64,000 bases of DNA from Aplectana chamaeleonis (lineage: Eukaryota > Nematoda > Chromadorea > Rhabditida > Cosmocercidae): contig JAPDOI010001491.1 in NCBI GenBank assembly GCA_029168955.1, positions 109,930-173,929 on the forward strand, read 5' to 3'. The position numbers and the translations under genes were made by a program. This document shows, in pieces, positions 55,650 through 64,000 of the stretch (position 1 is its first letter; every line of letters starts with the position of its first letter). Under the pieces are notes generated by a model. It did no database searches. It had not been told where the DNA came from and was given only the letters and a program-made list of their open reading frames with translations.

Positions 55650-57508
55650 AAGGCACAGTTTAGGCTCATGGACGAGAATTGAGATTTCCACATAATTGTG
55701 AAGTAGACCCACCCTTTATAGCAACTGCTAAGTGTGAGCTCTCAACTCCTACGAACAAGCGAGATATAGGAGGAAGCCGCTCTGAGGCGCCCACTCAGGG
55801 AAGCCACTTTGGCACGCCCCTTTTACGATCTTTCGAGCTCCACAGTGGCGAGATGAGCGATGATTTACGATCAATATCCCCGTTCTTCCCTTCATTCTTA
55901 GCCTCTCTCTTTATTCAGGTCGGCTCGCATACATCGGTTGCAAATGAGGGAAGTTACAAGCCCCGGACAACTCGTCCACTGTGCTTTCACCGCTCAATTT
56001 CGTAGGGACCATAACTCCTTTTCTAGAGGGTCGTTTACGATTCCAGACATCAATGGAATTGGCGTGGGATAGGCAGAAAAACAGAAAAAGGATTCTCAGG
56101 TTGGACTGTGCCTTCAAGGATTTCGTGTACTCCTGGTGCGTTTTTCTGAATTTCTACGTCATTTTAGTTCTACCCGGGGGCCACTCAATCAATGTAGCGA
56201 ATAATCTCAAAGTTTAAGGTTATCGTGTCCACGATAAATCTCGTTCTCGAAATTTCACGGCGAAATACTTAGCTGGTAGATGTTGGAGGGGATAAGGTCG
56301 AAGTAAGTAGCGAAAACGGGCCAGAAATCTATTGAAACGGCTTTGAACGGTATCACAGTAAGCCAGCTCATCCCGCTCCGCCCCAATTCAGACGAGCTTT
56401 TGGCGCCGCGGACGTCTTTAAAGGCAGTGTTCACGATAAAAATCGTTCTTCTGTTTGTCCGCATATCTTGAAAACGGCCCATGCTGATTCAAACGATGTC
56501 TCTGAAATTGTAGAAGGCCTTCTGGGAACGGAGTTATAGTCCCTCAAAAATTGAGCTGAGGAAACATGGTGGACGAGTTGTCCAAGGCTTGTAACTTCCG
56601 TCTTTTGCAGCCGATCTGTGCGAGCTGACCTGAGTAAAGAGAGAAGTTGAGAATGAAGGGAAGAACGGGGCTAGTGATTGGAAATCATCGCTCATCTCAC
56701 AATCTCGAGCATTCATTTGTTAACGTCGGTGGGCGTGTGTTGCGCTCTTGGGGTTTGCCTTGCGCTCGAATTGGCAACTTCGGGATCTTTTAGAGCTTTT
56801 CCTGGCTCGTTTTCATGCGTTCTTTCGACGTCAAAGTTACAGTGTGCCCCTCCACTACCCATTCCTAGTGAAAACTGGAACACATTTTTTATCGTGAACA
56901 CTGCCCTTAAAGGCATCGTACACAATGAAAACCAAACTTGGGTTTTGGCTTTTTCGTGTTGTTATATCCCTATAGTGACTGACGGTTGCAAAAAGCCCCC
57001 TCGAAAACGTCAACTTTTCAAGAAAAACCCATTTCAAGAAAGCTTAATACAAATTTGAAGTTCCCGCCGACATCAATTTGGGATAGTTGGGCGAAAACAC
57101 TTTTACGATTCGTTCCTTGACGCAACGTCGGAAGCAATTCACCGAGGATGCCATTCAGACGAGCGATCTTTTTTTCTTCAACGAAACTGAAAAGGGTTAC
57201 TAACCTGCTGCGTCCATTGCTGTCAGCTGCTTTCGATCGATGCCGAACGTGAAATCGAGTGGCATGTGAATTGCGCCCTACGACGCGTCAACGCACGATC
57301 GCCGGCAGCGACCACGGAGTTTCGCTCCTTGTAACAACAGATCGACCTCAAGGCCGGCCCCCAAAACCCAGGAAGCCTTTTTCAGGTAAGTAGATCTCTG
57401 TTCAGAGGCGATTTTGGAACTCCAAACTTTCTGAGTGACATTGTCATGACCCCCTAGTCCGACTGAACGCAAAAACTGGAATTCGGTTTTCATCGTGTAC
57501 GATGCCTT
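55650..57508. mobile_element. MITE chain, P2 right arm (mirror of 37,574-39,434)
   Basis: Includes about 55,650-56,113 (M5 mirror), 56,421-56,907 (M4 mirror) and 56,910-57,508 (M3 mirror). The M4/M3 junction is again one shared TA (56,908-56,909). Confidence 0.8.
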
Positions 57509-57969
57509 TAATTGGCAATTCGCCAACCTACCCCGCAACACCCATTTCGATTTAAACTGGATTCGTTTTTGCCACTCGCATTTAAAGCAGACATCCGAAC
57601 TTCCCAGTGGTTGAGATTACCGAATAAAAAAATATTCAGAAAAGATAATAGAATCGAGACACCGAATCGAACAAGCTTTATAAAAATTAGGCAGCAAAAA
57701 AGAAAAACAGAAGGAGTAGGCGCTCCAATCCAATTTTCCTGAGCTATTGGTTGATACGACGACTAGTCCAAAATACCTCTTCATCGCGCATCTCTCCCAT
57801 CCTATGCCAAAAATTCCTAGAGCTGAAAAGGGTCCACTGTTATAGTAATTTCTTTAGAAAGTTTTTTTTGTCGTTTTTTTTTTTCTTCACTAATGGTATT
57901 TACACTCACCCGGCTGCCCTATTTCTATGGGAAACTCAGAAACCACAAAATCATCGTGAACACTCGCCT

Positions 57970-58440
57970 TTAAAGGCAGTGTTCACGAAGAAAAGTTGCA
58001 CGCTTTTTGCCTAAAACGTAAGCCTTTGGATCCTTCTGAGAAGCCACCGTAAAATCTTGGAAGTGCAACAAAAAAACGGCCGGTAAATGGGTGAAAATCT
58101 CGTGGGTCAGACAACCCGGCATTGGGCCACCCGCCCACGTCCTATAACAGTTCCTTGAATTCGTGGTTAAATGAGCGATGAGTTTCTGATCAAAAGCCCG
58201 TGTCTTCTCTTCATTCACTCAACGTCTCTCTTTACTCAGGTCTGATCTCGCACACATCGGCTGCAAAAACGGCATGCAAACTCGTCCACAATGCTTCCTT
58301 GCGGAATTTTCGAGGGGCCATAACCTCCGCTTCCCATGGGGGTCTTGTACGATCTCCAGGGACATCTTTTGAAATCTCAGCATGGGACCGTTTTCAAGAT
58401 AGGCGAAAAAACAGAAACGACTTTTATCGTGAACACTGCG
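57970..58440. mobile_element. MITE with 230-bp core (mirror of M1), indel-rich
   Basis: AAGGCAGTGTTCACGAAGAA to TCGTGAACACTGCGCTT. Compared with 36,674-37,124 it has numerous one-base insertions (for example ACCCGGCATTGGG for ACCCATTGGG, and GATGAGTTTC for GATGGTTTC), more than elsewhere in the arm. Confidence 0.8.
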
Positions 58441-58599
58441 CTTTGGGTGCAAAGCCTGTTTACGATAATCTTTGAAGTTTCGAGATTGTCTCGCTGCTAG
58501 AACGATTTTTGCCGTTGCCCACAGTTAGAGCCAAATGCCAAAAATTGAGTGAAACGCATCAGAAGTGCCATCTCGAGGTTCTGTACTCTCACTCTGCTC

Positions 58600-58870
58600 C
58601 TGTCTCGGACAGGAAATAGGCTTGACTGCGCGCGCAAGTTTTTCGCCTCCTTAGTACCGACCGCGCGCAAGAAACCAGTTTCGACCGCTCGCAAAAAACA
58701 GAATAGGGCTAGACCGTTGCGCAAAGCACGCGGTCAGTACGATCTCTGAAAAGTTGCGAGCGTTCCGACCGCTTTTGCCCTTTTCACGGCTCCCACACTC
58801 TTTCCGTTCGGACCGCGCGCAACTTTGCAAAGCGCGGCAGAAATTCGCGCAACTTTAGGACCAACCGAGC
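58600..58870. repeat. TTGCGCGCGGTC motif cluster, mirror copy
   Basis: GACCGCGCGCAA and variants recur several times, as at 36,290-36,530. Confidence 0.55.
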
Positions 58871-59239
58871 GCAGACGTGAGGGAAGAATGCATAGTGTGT
58901 AGCGGCGAGGACACATTCAACTTCACGCCTGAATCGCGGATTTATTTCTGCTGCAGTTCCCGTGCTCATCTCGCTTCTTCTATTGATTTTCTTTATTTTT
59001 CTTTTCTTTCCACTGTATGGTTCCTGTGTTCCCCTTGAAAGTCTCCTCTGTGTGTACACCTCTTTTATGATTACCTGCGCGTTGTTTACGCTTATGTTAT
59101 TACAAGATTAACAATAATACTTATTGAAAACGGGTGTTGACCGTCGGTTGATGAAGGCATGTGCAGAATGTTGTGAAAGGTGTGTAGGAATTCAGTTGGG
59201 TGGGTAGCTTTGAGGGAAACAAGTAGGCGTGAGAGAAAA

Positions 59240-59985
59240 TGGAACTTGGGAAGTGCAAGCGGGGCTTGTACAGGAGTGCGCAGAGCGGCAAGTATGAAAG
59301 TGCTATGAAATTGTTCGAAAAAGTGTGGGGAATCAGGCTGGGAAGTCTGTGAGGGCTTCAAGGGCAAGTTTTCAATGTTCCGAAAGTGGGCGGGGCTATC
59401 GGCAAGAGTGCGCACAACGGCAAGAAAGTGCTTTGAAATTCAGAAAAAGTGTTGGTATCAGCGCTGGGGGTATGCAAGGGTTTCGAAAGCAAGTTTTCAA
59501 TTTTCCGGAATGTGAGCGGGGCTTTTCGACAGGAGTGCGCATACCGGCAAAAATGCTTTGAAATGCGAAAAATTGTTGTGATCAGCGCTGGAGGTATGCA
59601 AGGGTTTCTGAAAGCAAGTTTTCAATGTTCCGGAAAGTGGGCGGGGCTTCGGAAGCAGTGCGCACAATTCGAGCAAGAAAATGCGTTGAAATTTGGAAAA
59701 GCGTGGGGGAATCAGGCTGGAGGTGTGTGAAGGCTTCTGAGGCAAGTTTTCAATGTGCCGAAAGTGAGCGGGGCTTCAGGGCACAAGGGCAAAAAGTGCG
59801 TAGAAGTTGAATTAAGGTGTGCATTGTCGTTGGATGTGTGTAAGGGTTTCTAGAGAGTGTGTTTAATGTTTCTGAAAAGTGGGGAGGAGCTTAGCCAGGA
59901 GTACGCACAACAGCAAAAAGCTGCTTTTTGGGATTTGAGAAAAAATCGAGCGACGTTGTAGGTGTGCAAAGCCGATAGATTCCGG
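59240..59985. repeat. 124-bp minisatellite, P2 right arm and beyond
   Basis: GTGGGCGGGGCTTCGG-like steps recur with about 124-bp spacing. The repeat pattern continues past the P2 boundary (59,938). GAAAAAATCGAGCGACGTTG and AGGTGTGCAAAG at 59,939-59,975 align with the GAAAAATTGTTGTGATCAGCGCTGG and AGGTATGCAA portion of other units. Confidence 0.85.
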
Positions 59986-60286
59986 TATTGCGGAGCCGAT
60001 AGCCTCCCTGCAGCCTGTACTAGAACGCTCACCTTATTTCGTAAGCTTCAAAACCAGCCACAGTGACCGTATTCGAAGAATCAATCTTGAAGAGTTTATA
60101 TTTGGGGGCGGGGTTGTCGACGCTCGTGGGCGGGGTTGACGGAAATTTTCGACTTGCACTGCTTAATTTTAGTAGTTTAGACTAGTTTTCGACGCTTCCA
60201 ACAGCACGAGCAGTTCTAGTAGGGGCCATACGACTTCAGTGGTTAGACGCCTCAAACAACGTTTTTGATGCGTGTCTGCTGCCTTG
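59986..60286. other. No gene recognised
   Basis: Short unassigned sequence containing GGGGGCGGGGTTGTCGACGC and CGTGGGCGGGGTTGACGG near 60,104-60,145. Confidence 0.4.
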
Positions 60287-60288
60287 TA

Positions 60289-60872
60289 AAGGCAGCATAC
60301 GCTATGCTCGTAAACGTGATTGAGGTAACTACGGAAATAGAATGGTATGGCCCAGATTACAACGCCTACGCATTTTGAAGTGTCCAAAAACGACCCACAA
60401 TGAGCCGCATACGAGTTAGGAAGTTGGCCCCGCATTGTGTTTTCACGACTCAGACTGTATTTGCCCTTACCTGCAACGGAAGGTTGCTGGGCTCATATTC
60501 ACCGTCGGTACTGTTGGTAGATTGCCTAACAAGTGAACCACACACGTCACTGACGGCGAAGATGCCCAGCAACCCTGCTTCGGAGGAAAAGGGCAAATAC
60601 CTATATACCTATCAGTGCAATGAAGTGATCAGCGCACTTATCAGCACTTCCTTCACTTGATCATTCCTGTAATCTGTCTTCATTTGCTCATTCCGAGAGG
60701 CGGATCTGGGGCACCAACCGTGTCTGGGGCACTCAAGTTTGGTGCAGCCGTTATTTTGCCGCTCCTGGCCTGTTTTCTGACCGTTCTTTCTGACACTGGT
60801 TTCCTAGGATCCTTCTCGCCTATCGTTTCTTTGTGAAAGTCAACGAGAATGATCACTCGTGAACGCTGCCTT
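60289..60872. mobile_element. Fused TA-flanked element, 584 bp
   Basis: The left part (60,289-60,600) matches 23,553-23,865 (AAGGCAGCATACGCTATGCT, GGTATGGCCCAGATTACAAC). The right part (60,620-60,872) matches 24,200-24,461 (AGCGCACTTATCAGCACT, GTGAACGCTGCCTT). About 325 bp spanning the junction of the two elements at 24,017 are missing. Outer flanks at the two loci are unrelated, so the pair behaves as one unit. Confidence 0.8.
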
Positions 60873-61052
60873 TGAGTAGCTTTCTTCATCTGCGAATATG
60901 CTAGCGTTTTCAGCAATCTCTGAAAATCACTATCTCAAAAGTTACATGCATCGGACGTTTTTTTCGCCAAGTTTGCCAGATGCTCCCTGCTTTTTACAAA
61001 ACTTGAAGTGCGGGCTTTGTAGATGCCAACTTAGTTTCACATGGGGAAGATA

Positions 61053-61712
61053 TTCCTTAAGTTTAGGTTCCTGGCAAAAGTAAAGATTTGGCATGGCCAT
61101 TTTTTCAAAAAATTTTGAAATATGCTCAGGTAAAAGGGGAAGGTAAAGAAAAATGAAAAAAAGTTTTTGAGATTTTTGGGAAATGTAGTGAAACAGTTGA
61201 GAAGTATGATTTGGCAGTCGAGTTTGAACCAATCTGATTGAGTTAAGAAGTTGTGCAAAACGAGAGATCGGATCGCATTGTATGAGCTTATCCGTAGAAC
61301 ATATCGAAGCAAAATCAAGCGTGATATGGAACGAACAGTTGATTTACTTCACTTAATACGTGAAGACCGCGGCATTACAGCCCGAAAAGGTTTTGATGAT
61401 TGCCTTATCACGCTTGATTTTGCTTCGATATGTCTCTACGGATAAGCTCATACAATGCGATCCGATCTTCTCGTTTTGCACAACTCTTATCAATAGTTGG
61501 TTAAAACTCGGACTGCCAAATCATACTTTCAACTATTTCACTACATTTCCCAAAAATCAAATTATTCTACGCCAAATCGTTCTCAGGAGTATTTCAAAAA
61601 ACTTTTTTTATTTTTTATCTCCTTCCCCTTTTTACCTGAGCATATTTCAAATTTTTTGGAAAAATGGCCATGCCAAATATTTACTTTGCCAGGAACCTAA
61701 ACTTTAAGGGAA
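61053..61712. repeat. Fold-back element, 660 bp
   Basis: Arms 61,053-61,326 and 61,406-61,712 are inverted: GTTTAGGTTCCTGGCAAAAG with CTTTGCCAGGAACCTAAAC, and ATCGAAGCAAAATCAAGCGT with ACGCTTGATTTTGCTTCGAT. The spacer is 79 bp. The left arm contains a small frame reading ALYELIRRTYRSKIKRDMER, which faintly resembles linker sequence of LINE ORF2 proteins; I do not claim this. Confidence 0.85.
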
Positions 61713-61799
61713 TTTCATTTATTTTTTCCTAAAGGTTCCTCTTTCTAGCATGATTTATGCCTCTGGTGGTGTTAATTTGAAAGGAAACCCCTGATACAC

Positions 61800-61985
61800 T
61801 GCCTCCCCCTATGACGTCCTGCGCACTCCAACCGATGGCCTGCACACTTTCTCTCTTGACGTCCTGCAACACTCCCATCGATGTCCTGCACACCTTTCTA
61901 TGACGTCCGGCGCACTCTCATTTGGGTCCCACACACTTCATCTACTGGCGTTCTGCGCAAACCCATTTGGGTCAGCAAGCACGCT
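61800..61985. repeat. Minisatellite of the 42-bp family, first part
   Basis: Four or five diverged units (GACGTCCTGCGCACTCCAAC, GACGTCCGGCGCACTCTCAT, TTGGGTCCCACACAC), in array A orientation. Confidence 0.8.
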
Positions 61986-62287
61986 CATGCCGATCATTTT
62001 TTCCGGCAGGGCTACCGTAACCCTCCTTTTTAAAATTTTTTCAAGTGTCAGTTTGGATATGAGCAGATATCGTATTAGCGCTTGCAAAAAGCAATCATGT
62101 TTGTACAATTTCGAACTCCTCAGCCACTTTCCAGTGACTTCTCGAAGAGAGAGCGGTAAGTGAATGCGATTGCATACTGCCTCTCTGCCCTTTTAACCCC
62201 GAATATTATGAGCGTGTGTTATCGTTCGTTATCATGTTTTGTTCAAGAATGGTTACGGTAGCCCTGCGGAAAAAAATTATCGGCATG
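61986..62287. mobile_element. Fold-back element T2, 302 bp, inside the minisatellite
   Basis: Inverted ends CATGCCGATCATTTTTTCCG and (reversed right end) CATGCCGATAATTTTTTTCC, each followed by CAGGGCTACCGTAAC. It shares CAGGGCTACCGTAA with T1 at 10,336. Minisatellite units resume at 62,290. Confidence 0.8.
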
Positions 62288-62289
62288 GG

Positions 62290-62560
62290 CCAACTCCCAT
62301 TCAGGTCCCGCACACTTTTACGGCGTCCGGACGCACTCTCATTTGGGTCCCGCAATAACGTTCTACGGCGTCTTTGCGCGCTTCCACTTGGTCATCGCAA
62401 ATAACTTTCATTACGTCGTCCCGCGCACCCCTCATTCGGGTCCCGCACACTTTCTACGGCGTCCGGCGCACTCCCACTTGGGTTCCACACACGTTCTACG
62501 GCGTCTTGCGCACCCCTACTGGGGTCCCGCACACTATCTACGGCGTTGAGTGGCGCACTT
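62290..62560. repeat. Minisatellite of the 42-bp family, second part
   Basis: About six units, for example TCCCGCACACTTTCTACGGC and GTCCGGCGCACTCCCACTTG, some with single-base indels. Confidence 0.85.
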
Positions 62561-62955
62561 CTGATTCACACCGTGCGGCGTTTCAAAAAGTACTTCCGAG
62601 ATCCCGCCGTATTGATTGAAGCGTTGCCTCGTGTCAGGGAGCGTTCAATCCTGAGCAAAAGCCTATCATTACAACGGTGTTTATTTCATTAGTTCATTTT
62701 TACGCAATGAACGAGTAAACGTCGGATGGCTTATAATAACATCTTTGCGTGTTTTTTTCTTTTCTTGGACCCTCGTAAATTTTGAGGTCCCATGCAAAAA
62801 TTGAGCTACAAACTCAAAATTTGACAGGAGCCAGGTGCAATCATAAACAAAATTTCTTGGCCAAAAATGAGCTTAGCTCAACGATAAGAGTGTTCCAACA
62901 AGATCGTAAGTACGCCAACTGAATAAAAGGAGATGAACCCTTTTTCGACCAAAAA
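62561..62955. other. No gene recognised
   Basis: AT-rich sequence with nothing I can support. Confidence 0.4.
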
Positions 62956-63345
62956 TTACGTGGTTTCGACAATTTTTCTCGAATCTTCAGGTAACCAATC
63001 CGGACCATTTTTTGAACAATTATTCAGCTTTCTAAAAAGTATATTAAATGGAAAAAGAACGGTTCTCCTAATGCTCACATCTTGGACCCTGATACTGAGA
63101 TCAGGGGTTGCGCGATATGGCGAATCAAAAGACGAATTGGTGAATACGCTTCGGCGCTCACCGCAATTTTGTAAGGCCTCTACTTCAGCTTTATAACGTG
63201 TCCTACTACCATTATCTCGTTTAATGATATCGATTTCTGCTTCTTGCTGTAGGGAACCTCGAATGCAGTCAGTCTTACAGTTAGCTATATTTTTAAACGC
63301 GCTCTGGGGTATCTGTGTTCTCGGAAAACATTGATCAGTTACCAC
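62956..63345 (-). CDS. Hypothetical ORF, 129 codons
   Basis: The longest frame in the right flank that is not made of a recognised repeat. It reads MVTDQCFPRTQIPQSAFKNI at its start and includes YKAEVEALQNCGERRSVFTN. It has no membrane span or motif that I can identify and no visible promoter. Several splice-like CAG/GT dinucleotides occur, so it may be an exon rather than a single-exon gene, or chance. It resembles no family that I recognise. Confidence 0.15.
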   Translation of the reverse strand: MVTDQCFPRTQIPQSAFKNIANCKTDCIRGSLQQEAEIDIIKRDNGSRTRYKAEVEALQNCGERRSVFTNSSFDSPYRATPDLSIRVQDVSIRRTVLFPFNILFRKLNNCSKNGPDWLPEDSRKIVETT

Positions 63346-64000
63346 TTGGGTTCTCAGTTTTGTATGACTCCCCTCTAATTTTCTTTAGTGCGCTGTAAAA
63401 GTTTTATTTTTGTGGTTCACAATTTTGAAAGATGATTTGGAAATAGTTGGAAACCGCGTTGTTCGAAACATAATTTTCAGTGTAACAGCGTGGAAGCATT
63501 GAATAAAATGAATGCGGATTAGATTTTTACAGTGCAATAACATTCAAAATATGAATCACTTGGACTGGATAGGACGTGCAAAAGGCGAATGCGCAGTTCG
63601 AGTAAATACGTTTCAGTTACTAAAATTTAGACATTTTCACTTGTTTTTTTCGAATATTTGACATTAATAATCACACCCATCGTGCACTATTTTCGGATTC
63701 TGGAATCCAAATTGTCCATACTCTCCACCCGTTCGTTTTTTATTCAAGTATTTGAAGTCATTTTCTGGAAACTTGTGAACTCGATCATGTAATGTATTTC
63801 GTTGCCTATTTTTATGTATAACCGTTAGCCATTATTGTGAACAAACACAATTTGTTTCACAATTATCGTTTCCTTACTAATTGATGTACCATCAAGTGAT
63901 TAATTTGGTAATAAATTTGTGTTTATCGTTTTCGTGTTATGTTGTTATGCAATACGCTATCCTGGAGTCCCCCAATCGTGATATTTAGTACTGGCAATTT
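63346..64000. other. No gene recognised
   Basis: AT-rich sequence up to the window end with no repeat or ORF worth calling. Confidence 0.4.

Larger units (their letters stand above)
47046..59938 (-). repeat. Palindrome P2, right arm (12.9 kb)
   Basis: Reverse complement of 35,244-46,931 plus the 1,085-bp insertion at 52,174-53,258. Divergence is patchy. The 250 bp at about 57,050-57,300 look identical to the mirror, while the MITE at 54,265-54,500 differs at roughly 6% of sites. From about 57,750 outward, single-base insertions dominate. Confidence 0.95.

Noticed and set aside
25720..59938. Sequencing-adapter-type artefact as the sole explanation of the palindromes
   Set aside because: The arms differ by a bona fide transposon insertion and patchy substitutions, and the spacers are unique DNA. 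An assembly join of two haplotypes is not fully excluded and is kept as an alternative.
61250..61445. LINE ORF2 linker in the 61-kb fold-back
   Set aside because: The resemblance is limited to a few basic and hydrophobic residues and the sequence is part of an inverted repeat.

Overview
This window looks like accessory, repeat-dominated chromosomal DNA of an animal, most likely a nematode. The nematode reading is an inference. It rests on very short introns (55-57 bp) with a GTGAG donor and a TTTTCAG or TTTTAG acceptor inside the only recognisable cellular gene fragment, on swarms of TA-flanked miniature elements, and on the absence of bacterial gene organisation. I found no intact protein-coding gene, rRNA, tRNA or CRISPR array. 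Most open reading frames are by-products of repeats.

Left flank (1-25,719). This part holds a recent 632-bp tandem duplication, two large minisatellite arrays (2.8-4.3 kb and 8.7-10.3 kb) that are reverse-complement members of one family, many fold-back elements, and six partial copies of a dispersed repeat here called R1. A 3.3-kb Mutator-like element (18,024-21,323) is inserted in one R1 copy with a clean 9-bp target duplication, and it contains the 3-prime end of a LINE-type retrotransposon.

Central block (25,720-59,938). Two very large interrupted palindromes lie back to back. P1 is 25,720-29,848 / 31,127-35,243 around a 1,278-bp spacer. P2 is 35,244-46,931 / 47,046-59,938 around a 114-bp spacer. 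The central 15.8 kb (31,127-46,931) is therefore an inverted copy of the two outer segments joined at 35,243/35,244. The 124-bp minisatellite continues through the outer edge of P2 at 59,938 but is cut at 35,244, so the outer copies are probably native and the inner one derived. A 1,085-bp transposon with a TCA target duplication is present in one P2 arm and cleanly absent from the other, so it arrived after the duplication (or the arms are two haplotypes).

Content of the palindromes. They are built from TA-flanked MITEs that abut head to tail with one shared TA, share a core of about 230 bp and differ elsewhere. A three-level nest of transposons lies in P1. Cargo segments contain a frameshifted three-exon fragment of cytoplasmic dynein-1 heavy chain and other unrecognised exon-like pieces.

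Right flank (59,939-64,000). It carries the end of the 124-bp array, a fused MITE, a 660-bp fold-back, more of the 42-bp minisatellite split by a fold-back element, and a poorly supported ORF. From about 57.7 to 60.9 kb there are many single-base indels relative to the mirror copy, which suggests low consensus quality there.
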